A stretch of DNA of 64,000 nucleotides from Gemmatimonadaceae bacterium (GTDB lineage Bacteria > Gemmatimonadota > Gemmatimonadetes > Gemmatimonadales > Gemmatimonadaceae), in contig DASXKV010000051.1 in NCBI GenBank assembly GCA_036496605.1, positions 1 to 64,000 on the forward strand, given 5' to 3'. Of the stretch, positions 35,958 through 45,223 are shown piece by piece (positions within the stretch are counted from its first letter, which is position 1; every line of letters begins with the position of its first letter). The position numbers were made by a program, and so were the translations under genes. The notes below the pieces were generated by a model that was not told the DNA's origin, did not search any database, and saw only the letters and a program-made list of their open reading frames with translations.

Positions 35958-37052
35958 ATGCCCTCCTCCCGCCTCAAGGCGCTCGTCGCCGTGGCTCTGA
36001 TTGCCCAGCGACTCCCTGCCCAGGACAGTACAAAAGCCAGTCACGACTCATCGCACGCCGCGGCGCCGCAAGCGCCGGCGGTTCAAATAGACGGGTTACT
36101 TCAGGTGTGGTATCTCGACGGCCACACCATCACCAACGGCCACGACAGCTATCGGATTCGGCGCGCGGACGTGAAGCTGAGCGGCATCATCTCGCCGCGC
36201 GTGCGCTGGCATATCTCGCTCGACGGTGCGAAGGTGCTCAACCTGAACAAGACGACGACCGTCGTCGGCGATTCCTCGGCGTTGAAAGACGCGAGCATCG
36301 ATCAGCGTTCACGCATTCTGCAGGAAGCGTCGATCAGCGTTTCCGTTCTTCCCGATTTCCGCGTCGACGTTGGCCAGCAGATCATTCCGCTCTCGTACGA
36401 AGGTGTCACGGCGGCGGCGCAGATCGAGACAATCGAGCGCACCATGTTCATCGCCGAGCGCACCCGGGGAGGCGGCATCAGCGACGTACGCGACATCGGC
36501 GCCGAAGCGCGCGGCAGCGTCGCCTATGGATTCGTCGACTATCAGATCGGCGTCTTCAACGAATTCGGTGATAGCCAGAACAGCACCGATCAGAACGATC
36601 AGAAAGCGACGATCGGTCGCGTTGCCTTTCACCTGCCATTTCTGTCCGCGCTGCAACTCGGCGCGTCGGGTGGGACCGAGGGCGGAACACCACAGCAGCG
36701 TCATGAGCGCGCCGGCGGCGAGGCGCAGTTTCGAAATCGCTGGCTCACACTTCGCTCCGAGGTCATGGGAGCGCGGGACGGTTCGCTCCGTCGCCTGGGA
36801 TATTATGGGCTCGGTGCCATCCGGCCGACACCCGACATCGAACTCGTTGGCCGCTGGGACTCCTGGGATCCCGATCTGCATAACGAGAGCGGTCCGGCCG
36901 ACGCGGCCGAACGTGAGATCGTCGGTGGCGCGAGCTACTTCATCGAGGGCGGCGCAACGCGCCTTGCGGCCAACGTCGTTCGCTCCACCTTTCCGAGTGG
37001 AAAAACGCCGTCGAGTACCATGTTGCTCGTCGGCCTCCAGGTGGTCTGGTAA
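35958..37052 (+). CDS. Phosphate-selective porin O/P-family outer membrane protein
   Basis: A 364-residue beta-barrel with a signal peptide ending near LPAQD. Features of the OprO/OprP superfamily are the early VQIDGLLQVWYLDG strand, SYRIRRADVKLSGII, VDVGQQIIPLSYEG, and the C-terminal strand ending in an aromatic residue (MLLVGLQVVW). Its N-terminus has a His/Ala/Ser-rich linker. Substrate selectivity (phosphate, polyphosphate or other anions) cannot be decided; no phosphate-regulon genes are near. It ends 4 nt before the ABC ATPase gene, possibly sharing a transcript. Confidence 0.82.
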   Translation: MPSSRLKALVAVALIAQRLPAQDSTKASHDSSHAAAPQAPAVQIDGLLQVWYLDGHTITNGHDSYRIRRADVKLSGIISPRVRWHISLDGAKVLNLNKTTTVVGDSSALKDASIDQRSRILQEASISVSVLPDFRVDVGQQIIPLSYEGVTAAAQIETIERTMFIAERTRGGGISDVRDIGAEARGSVAYGFVDYQIGVFNEFGDSQNSTDQNDQKATIGRVAFHLPFLSALQLGASGGTEGGTPQQRHERAGGEAQFRNRWLTLRSEVMGARDGSLRRLGYYGLGAIRPTPDIELVGRWDSWDPDLHNESGPADAAEREIVGGASYFIEGGATRLAANVVRSTFPSGKTPSSTMLLVGLQVVW

Positions 37053-37056
37053 GCGT

Positions 37057-38004
37057 ATGCAGCTTCGCATTGAGAATCTGTCCAAGACGTATCCGAACGG
37101 CACGCGTGCGCTGGACGCCGTGTCGCTCGACATCGCGCCCGGCATGTTCGGTCTGCTCGGACCTAACGGCGCGGGAAAGTCGACGCTGATGCGCATCATC
37201 GCGACGTTGCAGGAGCCGGATACGGGACGCGTACAGCTCGGGGACATCGACGTGCTGCGCGACAAGGAGGCGGTCCGGCGCACCCTGGGCTACTTACCGC
37301 AGGAGTTCGGCGTTTACCCCAAAGTCACGGCGGAGGATTTGCTCGATCACTTCGCGGTGTTGAAGGGCATCGCCAATCGCACCGAGCGCCGTCGTCTCGT
37401 GACCGCGCTCCTCGAGCAGACGAATCTGCAGCGAGATCGTGCAAAACAGCTCGGCGGGTTTTCCGGCGGGATGCGGCAGCGATTCGGCATCGCGGTTGCG
37501 CTGCTCGGTGATCCTCGCCTGATCATCGTCGACGAGCCGACCGCGGGACTCGATCCCGAGGAGCGCGTTCGCTTTCTGAATCTGCTCGCCGAGCTTGGAC
37601 AGAACAGCATCGTAATTCTCTCGACGCACATCGTCGACGACGTGAGCGAGCTGTGCTCGCGCGTCGCGATCATCGATCGCGGCCGCATTCGTCTCGAGGA
37701 CGACCCACAAGCGGCCGTGGCTCGACTGCAAGGCCGGATCTGGCGGCGCGTGGTCGCGCGCGATGAGCTTGCGCGACAGCAGGAGCGATTCGCCGTGCTC
37801 TCGACCAAGCTTCTCGCCGGCCGCACCGTCGTCCGTGTTCTCGCCGATGCGCGCCCGGACACGGGTTACGAGCTGGCCGAGCCGGGTTTGGAGGATGTGT
37901 ATTTTGCGGCGATGCGCATTGCGCACGCGCCCGAGGCGAAGCCATTTGCCGCTGACGCGCCTGCCGCCGCGCCCGCTTTCGGAGCGCGCACCGGAGGCAA
38001 TTGA
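37057..38004 (+). CDS. ABC transporter ATP-binding protein
   Basis: A 315-residue cytosolic ATPase. Walker A is GPNGAGKST (the Pro-Asn codons carry a CCTAACG copy), Q-loop LPQEF, signature FSGGMRQR, Walker B LIIVDEPTAGLDP and the H-loop STHIVDD. The C-terminal ~90 residues are an ABC-2-type extension with an Ala/Pro-rich tail. The stop codon overlaps the next start (TGATG), so it is coupled to the permease-peptidase fusion, which it must power. Confidence 0.93.
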   Translation: MQLRIENLSKTYPNGTRALDAVSLDIAPGMFGLLGPNGAGKSTLMRIIATLQEPDTGRVQLGDIDVLRDKEAVRRTLGYLPQEFGVYPKVTAEDLLDHFAVLKGIANRTERRRLVTALLEQTNLQRDRAKQLGGFSGGMRQRFGIAVALLGDPRLIIVDEPTAGLDPEERVRFLNLLAELGQNSIVILSTHIVDDVSELCSRVAIIDRGRIRLEDDPQAAVARLQGRIWRRVVARDELARQQERFAVLSTKLLAGRTVVRVLADARPDTGYELAEPGLEDVYFAAMRIAHAPEAKPFAADAPAAAPAFGARTGGN

Positions 38005-41000
38005 TGTCACAATTCCTCGGCGTCCTTCGCTGGGAGGTCGCGTACTACCTGCGTCGTATCTCGACGTGGGTGTACTTCGGCATTTACACGTTGATCGGCT
38101 TCCTCTTCATGCTGCTGAGCGGCGGCGCCTTCAAGGAAGCGTCGGCCGTGTTCGGTGGCGGCGGGAAGGTGCTCGCGAATGCTCCGTACGCCATCGCGGC
38201 ATTGATGCCGACGATCGCGCTGTGCGGCATGTCGATCGTCGCCGCCGTGGCCGGGAACTCGATCTACCGCGATTACGACGCGCGCATGGAGTCGTTGGTC
38301 TACAGCACGCCCATCTCCAAGCGCGCGTTCCTCGGCGGCCGGTTCATCGGCACGCTCGTGATCAACGGCATCATTCTGCTGGGCATTCTCGCGGGGCTCA
38401 TCCTCGCGTCGAAGTCGCCCTGGGTGAAGCCGGACAAGTTTGGGCCGTTCGATATCTGGGCGTACCTGTCGCCGTATCTCACGCTCGTGCTACCGAACCT
38501 GCTGTTTACGGCGTCGATTTTCTTCGCGCTGCCGGCGATCACGCGCCAGATGGTGCCTAACTACGTCGGCGGCGTGCTGCTGTTGCTGGGGTATCTGATG
38601 GGCGGCTCGCTGCTCAACGACCTCACCGACAAACACACGGGCGCGCTGCTCGACCCATTTGGCTTGCGCGCGACGCAAGTCCTCACGGAATACTGGTCGA
38701 TCGCGGACAAGAACGCTCGCTACGTGTCGTTGTCGGGTGTGCTGGCGTCGAACCGAATCATCTGGATTGCGTTCGGCCTGGCGGTCTTTGCGCTCGCCTA
38801 CGCGCGCTTCCGATTTTCATATGCGGCGTCCGATCCGAAAGTCGATCTCGAGCCGACGACTCCGACTACGGAGCCGATTCCACCGGTCCCCGAGCCTGTT
38901 CGGACCGTAGAGCTTCCAGCGGCCACGCAGCGCTTCGACGTGCGCGCTCGTCTCGATCAATACTGGTCGCTCACCACGCGCTCGTTTTGGCGGATCGTCC
39001 GGAACATTTATTTCTACGCGATCGTCGGCGCCGGCGTTCTCTACATCGTCTTTGTCGCGCAACAAGTCGGAAAGCTCTTCGGTACGGTCACGTGGCCCGT
39101 GACGTATCAGATGATCGAGATCCTGAACGGTCAGTTCGGGCTCTTCATCCTCGTCATCATCGCGTTCTACTCCGGAGAGCTGGTCTGGGCGGAACGCGAC
39201 GTGAAGATGGGGCAGATCACCGACGCGACGCCGTTGCCTAACGCGACAGCGTTTCTGGCAAAGTTCACCGCGCTCGTCGCGGTGCTTGCGCTATTGCTCG
39301 GCGTCATCATGCTGACGGGCATCGCGACGCAAGCCGCCAAGGGCTACACGCGCTTCGAGATTGGTCTCTACGTGCAGGCGCTGTTCGGCTTCCGCCTCAT
39401 CGATCTCGTGTTGCTCGCTCTGCTTGCGATGGCGATTCACGTCATCGTCGATCACAAGTACATCGGGCACCTGATCATCTTCGTGGTGTTCATCGGCCTG
39501 CCGCTGCTGCCGGGTCAGCTCGGCCTCGAGCGGAACCTGTACCAGTACGGTGGCGACGGCGGACTGCAGTACTCGGATATGAACCGGTGGGGCCCGTTCG
39601 CACATCCGTTCATCTACTGGAAATTGTACTGGGGAGCATTCGGCATACTCCTGGCCGTACTCACCAATTTGCTCTGGGTGCGTGGCGAGGAGACGCACGC
39701 GCGCTGGCGCGCGCATCTCGCGCGCGTTCGTTTCGGCCGGCCCGCGCGCGGTATCGCCGCTTTCGCCAGCTTGTCGTTCATCGGTCTTGGCGGTTTCCTG
39801 TTTTATAACACCGACATCCTGAATCGCTTCACGACGAGCAACCAGCGACGCCATCTCCGCGCCGAGTACGAGCGACTGTACAAGCGCTACGAGCACGCGC
39901 CGCAGCCACGCATTACCGCCGTCCAGATTCAGGTCGACCTCGTTCCCGAGCGCGGTGACATGCGCGCACGAGGGCACTACGTGCTCCGCAACAAGACGAA
40001 GGTCGCGATCGACACGATCCAGCTCCGTCTCGATCGTGACCTGAAGGTCAACACGCTCGCGTTCGATCGTCCCGCGCACAACGTCCTCGCCGACAGCGCG
40101 CACGAGTATTACCTGCACAAGCTCGACACGCCGCTCGCCCCGGGCGATTCGCTCGTTCTGAACTTCGATCTCGCGCGCCGAACGCGCGGCTTCGGGAACA
40201 CCGTCGACAACACGGAGCTCGCCTCGAACGGGACCTTCGTCGAGAACGGCGCCTTCATGCCCAGCATCGGCTACAATCCGCGCCTGGAGCTGTCCGACGA
40301 CGACGATCGCAAGAAAGAAAAGCTCAAACCCGTTCCGCGCATGAAGCCGCCGACGGATTCGACGGCGCGCGCGAACAACTACATCAGCCACGACGCCGAC
40401 TGGCTCGATTACGACGCCACGGTGAGCACCGCGCCCGATCAGATTGCGATTACATCGGGCTACCTCCGGCGCGAATGGACGGAGAACGGCCGTCGTTACT
40501 TCCACTACAAGATGGACTCGCCCATTCTCGACCTGTGGGCGTTCCAGTCGGCTCGTTATGTAACCGCGAAGGATACGTGGAAGGCGCCCGACGGCCGCGT
40601 CGTCGACATCGCGGTCTACTATCATCCGAGCCACACGTGGAACGTGAGGCGGATGATCGATGCCGTGAAGAAGTCGCTCGACTATTACACGGAGAACTTC
40701 GGACCATACCAATATCATCAAGTCCGCATCGTCGAGTTCCCGCGCTACGCTTCGTTCGCTCAATCTCTCCCCAATACGATCCCGTACTCTGAAAGCATCG
40801 GGTTCATTGCGCGAGTCGAAGGTCCAGACGACATCGACTATCCGTTCTACGTCACCGCGCATGAAGTGGCGCACCAATGGTGGGCGCACCAGGTCATCGG
40901 TGCGGATGCGCAGGGCTCGACGATGCTCTCGGAGACGCTCGCGCAGTATTCGGCGCTGATGGTCATGGAGAAGGAGTTCGGCGCGGCGGCGATGCGCCGC

Positions 41001-41696
41001 TTCCTCGAATACGAGCTCGATCGCTATCTCATCGGCCGGAGCACCGAACGAAAGCGCGAGATGCCGATCGAGCTGAACGAGAACCAGCCGTACATCCACT
41101 ACAACAAGGGCTCGCTCGTGATGTACGCGTTACGGGACTACATCGGCGAGGATCGAATGAACGCGGCCATCCGCGGCTTTCTCAACGCCGAGAAATTCCG
41201 CGGACCGCCGTATCCAACGTCGCTCGAGCTCGTGGATTCACTGCGCGCCGCCACGCCCGACTCGCTCAGGTACCTGATCAAGGACATGTTCGAGACGATC
41301 ACGCTGTTCGAGCTCAAGGCCGACTCGGCGATCGCAACGGACGCATCTCAGGGAGAGTATCGCCTGGACCTGTATCTCAGTTCCAAAAAGCTGCGCGCGG
41401 ACAGCCTCGGCGCCGAGACGCCGATCCCGATGCGCGATTGGGTGGACATTGGCGTCTACACGCGTCCCGCGCGCGGCCAGAAGAGTCCCGACAAGGATGG
41501 CGTCTCGATCTATCTCGCGAAGCAGCTGATACACGATGGCGAGCAGCACCTCGTGCTCACCGTGCCACGACTGCCGTCGCGTGCCGGCATCGACCCGCTG
41601 CACAAGCTGATCAGCCGCCTGACGACCGAGAATACGATCGGAGTCCAGAACCGGACGAAGCCAAGGGCGCCGAAGTCATCGAGAGGCCCTCTCTAG
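38004..41696 (+). CDS. ABC permease fused to an M1-family metallopeptidase
   Basis: A 1,230-residue membrane protein. Residues ~1-560 hold two ABC-2-type permease halves with about twelve membrane helices, separated by a Pro/Thr linker. A further helix near 590 leads to a periplasmic M1 peptidase domain with zinc motif HEVAHQWW (His953) and zinc Glu in MLSETLAQY. Here 19 rather than the usual 18 residues separate the second His from the Glu. The ATG (GGAGG ribosome site) overlaps the ATPase stop. An in-frame TTG one codon earlier is less likely. Peptide or protein handling coupled to transport is inferred; the end overlaps the convergent Sua5 gene by 21 nt. Confidence 0.9.
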   Translation: MSQFLGVLRWEVAYYLRRISTWVYFGIYTLIGFLFMLLSGGAFKEASAVFGGGGKVLANAPYAIAALMPTIALCGMSIVAAVAGNSIYRDYDARMESLVYSTPISKRAFLGGRFIGTLVINGIILLGILAGLILASKSPWVKPDKFGPFDIWAYLSPYLTLVLPNLLFTASIFFALPAITRQMVPNYVGGVLLLLGYLMGGSLLNDLTDKHTGALLDPFGLRATQVLTEYWSIADKNARYVSLSGVLASNRIIWIAFGLAVFALAYARFRFSYAASDPKVDLEPTTPTTEPIPPVPEPVRTVELPAATQRFDVRARLDQYWSLTTRSFWRIVRNIYFYAIVGAGVLYIVFVAQQVGKLFGTVTWPVTYQMIEILNGQFGLFILVIIAFYSGELVWAERDVKMGQITDATPLPNATAFLAKFTALVAVLALLLGVIMLTGIATQAAKGYTRFEIGLYVQALFGFRLIDLVLLALLAMAIHVIVDHKYIGHLIIFVVFIGLPLLPGQLGLERNLYQYGGDGGLQYSDMNRWGPFAHPFIYWKLYWGAFGILLAVLTNLLWVRGEETHARWRAHLARVRFGRPARGIAAFASLSFIGLGGFLFYNTDILNRFTTSNQRRHLRAEYERLYKRYEHAPQPRITAVQIQVDLVPERGDMRARGHYVLRNKTKVAIDTIQLRLDRDLKVNTLAFDRPAHNVLADSAHEYYLHKLDTPLAPGDSLVLNFDLARRTRGFGNTVDNTELASNGTFVENGAFMPSIGYNPRLELSDDDDRKKEKLKPVPRMKPPTDSTARANNYISHDADWLDYDATVSTAPDQIAITSGYLRREWTENGRRYFHYKMDSPILDLWAFQSARYVTAKDTWKAPDGRVVDIAVYYHPSHTWNVRRMIDAVKKSLDYYTENFGPYQYHQVRIVEFPRYASFAQSLPNTIPYSESIGFIARVEGPDDIDYPFYVTAHEVAHQWWAHQVIGADAQGSTMLSETLAQYSALMVMEKEFGAAAMRRFLEYELDRYLIGRSTERKREMPIELNENQPYIHYNKGSLVMYALRDYIGEDRMNAAIRGFLNAEKFRGPPYPTSLELVDSLRAATPDSLRYLIKDMFETITLFELKADSAIATDASQGEYRLDLYLSSKKLRADSLGAETPIPMRDWVDIGVYTRPARGQKSPDKDGVSIYLAKQLIHDGEQHLVLTVPRLPSRAGIDPLHKLISRLTTENTIGVQNRTKPRAPKSSRGPL

Positions 41697-42671
41697 CCGG
41701 TCGCGTACACCGGCCCACTCTGCCGCGTTAGGCACGCGCTCGACATAGATCACCCGGCACCCAAGCTCGTCGAGCTCGTGCAGCGCGGCGTACAAGCGCT
41801 GCGCATAACGAGCCGAGTCGTCGGGCATGCGTACGACCTCCCACGCGCCGTCGTTCTCGAGGCTGCGAAGCAGCATCCCGACGCGGCTGCTTTCGGCGGC
41901 CAACGCACGTACCTGCTCGAAGATGTGATGCGCATCCTCCCGATCGAAGAGAACGAGTCGGGCGCGCGGAGCGTAGTGACGCTCCATCATTCCGGGCGAT
42001 GGCCGCGCTCCCTCGCCTTCCAGGTCGTTAGGCGCGGCAATCGGCCCGACCAGCGGCTCCAGTTCGCGGCGCCCGACGACGCCTGGGCGAAGGATGGCTG
42101 CTCGAGGCCCGCGAAGATCGAGCACCGTCGACTCGATGCCAACGCTGGTCGGACCACCGTCGAGAATCAGGTCGACACGATCGCCGAGGGAGCGCTCGAC
42201 GTGACGCGCCGTCGTCGGCGACAGCTCCGTTGACTGGTTCGCACTCGGCGCCGCGAGTGGAAGGCCAGAGACGACGAGCAGTGCGAGCGCTACGCGGTTC
42301 GCCGGCACGCGCAGCGCCACCGAGTCGAGGCCGGCCGTGACGTTGTCGGGCACGATCGGTCGCTTCGGCACGACGATCGTCACCGGTCCCGGCCAGAATG
42401 CGTTCGCGACCAGCGACGCGCGCTCCGGCCACCGGGACGCCAAATCACGCGCCGCCGCTTTGTTGGGAATGTGGACGATCAGCGGATTGAACGACGGTCG
42501 GCCTTTGGCCGAATAGATGCGTTCTACTGCGGCCGCATCGAGCGCGTTCGCGCCGAGGCCGTACACCGTTTCCGTCGGAAATGCGACCAGCCCGCCTCGA
42601 CGAAGGATCTCGGCGGCTTGATCGATCGCTGATGGCTCCGGTGAATCGGGATCGACTCGGATGACTCGCAT
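41676..42671 (-). CDS. L-threonylcarbamoyladenylate synthase (Sua5/YwlC type)
   Basis: Makes threonylcarbamoyl-AMP from Thr, bicarbonate and ATP for the universal t6A37 tRNA modification. The chosen ATG gives 331 residues, the length of two-domain Sua5. The YrdC domain has GLVAFPTETVYGLGANA, KGRPSFNPLIVHI and APSANQSTELSPTTA. The C-terminal Sua5 domain follows the linker SPGMMERHYAPRA, the hallmark hinge. An ATG 45 nt upstream is possible but adds residues before the conserved start. Its 3' end overlaps the convergent peptidase fusion by 21 nt. Confidence 0.94.
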   Translation of the reverse strand: MRVIRVDPDSPEPSAIDQAAEILRRGGLVAFPTETVYGLGANALDAAAVERIYSAKGRPSFNPLIVHIPNKAAARDLASRWPERASLVANAFWPGPVTIVVPKRPIVPDNVTAGLDSVALRVPANRVALALLVVSGLPLAAPSANQSTELSPTTARHVERSLGDRVDLILDGGPTSVGIESTVLDLRGPRAAILRPGVVGRRELEPLVGPIAAPNDLEGEGARPSPGMMERHYAPRARLVLFDREDAHHIFEQVRALAAESSRVGMLLRSLENDGAWEVVRMPDDSARYAQRLYAALHELDELGCRVIYVERVPNAAEWAGVRDRLERASR

Positions 42672-42714
42672 AGGCGATGAGGATACCAGGGTCCATCCCG
42701 AGCCCGTAGCCCCC

Positions 42715-42756
42715 AAGCTCTACCGTCTAAGCTCTAGCCCCTAAGCTCTAGCCCCT
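42715..42756. repeat. Three tandem 14-bp repeats (AAGCTCTAGCCCCT)
   Basis: Units at 42715 (variant AAGCTCTACCGTCT), 42729 and 42743 are head to tail; the last two are identical. The preceding CGTAGCCCCC looks like a decayed partial copy. CTAG, normally rare in such genomes, recurs. The array sits between divergent Sua5 and ClC genes, directly before ATATTGG and the ClC start, so it may lie within their promoters. Confidence 0.75.
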
Positions 42757-42768
42757 ATATTGGCTTCC

Positions 42769-44589
42769 ATGAAGTCGCAGCCTTTAGGGCGCGCCAACGC
42801 ACGCGACGCGTGGCGTGGGATCGTCAACTGGTTCAACGGCCTGGAGCTGAGCGAGAACGCCATCCTCATCGCGTTCTCGCTTGCCATCGGCGTGCTCAGC
42901 GCGATGGGCGTTGTCGGTTTCTACAAGTCGATCGACCTCGCGTTCGCTCTCTTCTATCGTCTACCCGGCGAGATCGTGCCCAAGCTCGCTGTCTTTGCCT
43001 ATCGGCCGGTCATCACGGCGGCAGGCTTTGCTCTGGCGTGGTGGTTCATGCGCTACGTCGGGCGTGGTCATGACGGCATGAACGTGCCCGACGTGCAATT
43101 GGCGGTGGTCCGTCGAGGTGGGACCATCCCGCCGCGGCCAGCGCTCGCCCGCACGGTGGCGAGCGCGATTACCATTGGCGCCGGTGGCTCCGCGGGCAGT
43201 GAAGGACCTGTCGTCGTCTTCGGCAGCGCGATCGGCTCGTTATGCGGCCGGACATTCGGCTTCAGTCAAGATCGCATGCGCGTGCTCGTCGGCGCCGGGG
43301 CGGGGGCGGCGATCTCCGCGGCCTTCAACGCGCCAATTGCCGGCGCGTTCTTCGCGCTCGAGGAGATCCTCGGTTCGCTCGCGGTGACGGCGTTCCCACC
43401 CGTCGTCGTGGCGAGCGTCATTGCGGCGGTGATCTCACGCGCCGTTTTCGGAAACCATCCTGCGTTTCCCATTCCAGTAGAGTACAGCTACGGTCTCACG
43501 CGCGAGGTCTTCGTCTTTTTTCCTCTTCTCGGTGTAGTGACCGGTGGAGTCGCGGCCCTCTTCGTCCGTGTTTTCTTCGGCGTCGAGTCGCTCGTCAAGC
43601 GAATTTCACTCCCTCGCTGGCTGATTCCATGGCTCGGCGGAGCTCTCGTGGGCGTGCTCGTCGTGTTCTCGCGCGGGCTGCTCGTCGGCTACGGACACCT
43701 CGCGGTGCACCTCGAGGTCTTTGGCCGCATGCCGTGGTACGCATTGGGTCTTTTGGCACTCGGCTCGATCCTCGCGACGTCGATCACGCTCAACAGTGGC
43801 GGCTCAGGCGGCTTGTTCACGCCCTCGCTGTATGTCGGCGCGGCGACGGGCGGCGCTTTCGGCGTCGCGCTCGCGCAGCTTCTGCCTAACGTGGCGATTC
43901 GCCCCGAGGCATACGCGATCGTCGGCATGGGTGCGCTTGTCGCGGCGTCGACGCACGCGCCGATCACGGGCATCCTGCTCGTGTTCGAGATGACGAACGA
44001 CTACGCGCTCGTGCTCCCGCTCATGCTCGCGACGGTGATCTCGTATCTCGTCGCCCATCGGCTCGAGCCAGACTCACTCTATAGCGGTTGGTTGCGGCGG
44101 CGCGGCGAGCGCATCGAGCACGGGGCCGACGAGACCGCACTCGTGAGCCTGCACGTTCGCGACGCCTACGACGATGGCGCCCGCGTCATTCGCGAGCACG
44201 ATGGCGTCGGTCAGTTACTCGAGCATCTCGGGCACGCCGATCAGCTGGTTTTCCCGGTCGTCGATGACGACCATCGGCTTTGCGGGGTCATCGATCTCGC
44301 CGATCTGGGCCGCGTCGCCAAGGACTACGGCAATCTCACGCCCCTGGTACTCGCCATCGATCTCGCCCGCGCGACCGAGACGGTAACGCCTAACGAGACG
44401 CTCCTCGATGCCACCCGGCGGATGGGCGTGCGGGGGGTGAGCGCGTTGCCCGTGCTCGATGCGGCGGCCGGCCGCGTCCTCGGTCTGCTCAGCCGCCATC
44501 ACGTCCTCGCTGCCTACGAGCGGTCGGTTGCGGGTTCTTCGTCGAACGAAGGCGGTGAGGAAGACAGTGGGAGTCGAAGTGTGGCGTGA
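42769..44589 (+). CDS. ClC-family chloride channel/transporter with C-terminal CBS domains
   Basis: A 606-residue inner-membrane protein. The ClC core (~1-440) has the selectivity motifs GSAGSEGPVV (the gating Glu is kept) and NSGGSGGLFTPSL, plus the N-terminal GRGHDGMNVP region. Two CBS domains follow (~450-595: LVFPVVDDDHRLCGVIDLADL and GVSALPVLDAAAGRVLGLLSR), which usually bind adenine nucleotides and regulate the channel. With the gating glutamate present it could be a proton-coupled antiporter. A TTG start 9 nt earlier is possible. It is preceded by the 14-bp tandem repeats. Confidence 0.92.
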   Translation: MKSQPLGRANARDAWRGIVNWFNGLELSENAILIAFSLAIGVLSAMGVVGFYKSIDLAFALFYRLPGEIVPKLAVFAYRPVITAAGFALAWWFMRYVGRGHDGMNVPDVQLAVVRRGGTIPPRPALARTVASAITIGAGGSAGSEGPVVVFGSAIGSLCGRTFGFSQDRMRVLVGAGAGAAISAAFNAPIAGAFFALEEILGSLAVTAFPPVVVASVIAAVISRAVFGNHPAFPIPVEYSYGLTREVFVFFPLLGVVTGGVAALFVRVFFGVESLVKRISLPRWLIPWLGGALVGVLVVFSRGLLVGYGHLAVHLEVFGRMPWYALGLLALGSILATSITLNSGGSGGLFTPSLYVGAATGGAFGVALAQLLPNVAIRPEAYAIVGMGALVAASTHAPITGILLVFEMTNDYALVLPLMLATVISYLVAHRLEPDSLYSGWLRRRGERIEHGADETALVSLHVRDAYDDGARVIREHDGVGQLLEHLGHADQLVFPVVDDDHRLCGVIDLADLGRVAKDYGNLTPLVLAIDLARATETVTPNETLLDATRRMGVRGVSALPVLDAAAGRVLGLLSRHHVLAAYERSVAGSSSNEGGEEDSGSRSVA

Positions 44590-44638
44590 TCCGGCAGCGT
44601 CTCCCCCGCAACACGCCCGCATCGCGTAGCTTTCGCTG

Positions 44639-45223
44639 GTGAGCACTCTCGAATGGATTGCCGCGCTCGCCGGCGCTGTGAGCGTCTATCTCAGCGCGCG
44701 CGAGAATATTTGGAGCTGGCCGACGGCCATCGTCAACGTCGGCCTGTACGTCATCGTGTTCCGGCGCACGGGTCTGTACTCCGACATGGGACTGCAGGTC
44801 GTCTACCTCGTGCTCTCAATTTACGGCTGGTACGAGTGGTTGTATGGCGGCAAGGATCGGACACAGCTCACCGTCTCACGTGCGTCGGCGCGCGAATGGC
44901 TCATCGTGACGCCGATCGCGCTCGTGTTCTGGGCTGTCCTCGCACGGTACACCGCGACGCTACCCGGAGTTGCGCTGCCGTCAATCGACGCCGGCCTGGC
45001 GACGATCAGTCTCGTCGCTCAGTGGATGATGACGCGAAAGATCCTCGAGAATTGGGTGCTCTGGATCATCGCCGATATCGTCTACGTGCCGATGTACGTG
45101 TACAAGAAGCTGCCTGTCACGGGGGCGCTCTACGCGATCTTCCTCGGGCTCGCCGTGATCGGGCTCCGCTCCTGGTGGCGCAGCTACCGCGAGAACGTGG
45201 TCGCCGAACCGTCTCCTGCGTGA
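44639..45223 (+). CDS. pnuC: PnuC-type nicotinamide riboside transporter
   Basis: A 194-residue membrane protein with seven hydrophobic segments. The family motif is seen in ENIWSWPTAIVNVGLYVIVF and LQVVYLVLSIYGWYEW, then NWVLWIIADIVYVPMYVYK. It brings in nicotinamide riboside by facilitated diffusion, trapped by phosphorylation. It starts at GTG and its stop overlaps the next GTG (GTGA). That next gene encodes the matching kinase, which supports nicotinamide riboside over thiamine or riboflavin as substrate. Confidence 0.92.
   Translation: MSTLEWIAALAGAVSVYLSARENIWSWPTAIVNVGLYVIVFRRTGLYSDMGLQVVYLVLSIYGWYEWLYGGKDRTQLTVSRASAREWLIVTPIALVFWAVLARYTATLPGVALPSIDAGLATISLVAQWMMTRKILENWVLWIIADIVYVPMYVYKKLPVTGALYAIFLGLAVIGLRSWWRSYRENVVAEPSPA

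Noticed and set aside
39291-41099. 602-codon open frame on the minus strand
   Set aside because: It lies wholly inside the permease-peptidase gene. The product is Arg/Glu/Asp/His-rich low-complexity, as expected from reading the opposite strand of a GC-rich gene.
42715-42756. Possible short CRISPR-like array
   Set aside because: The 14-bp units are directly adjacent with no spacers, and no cas genes are present.
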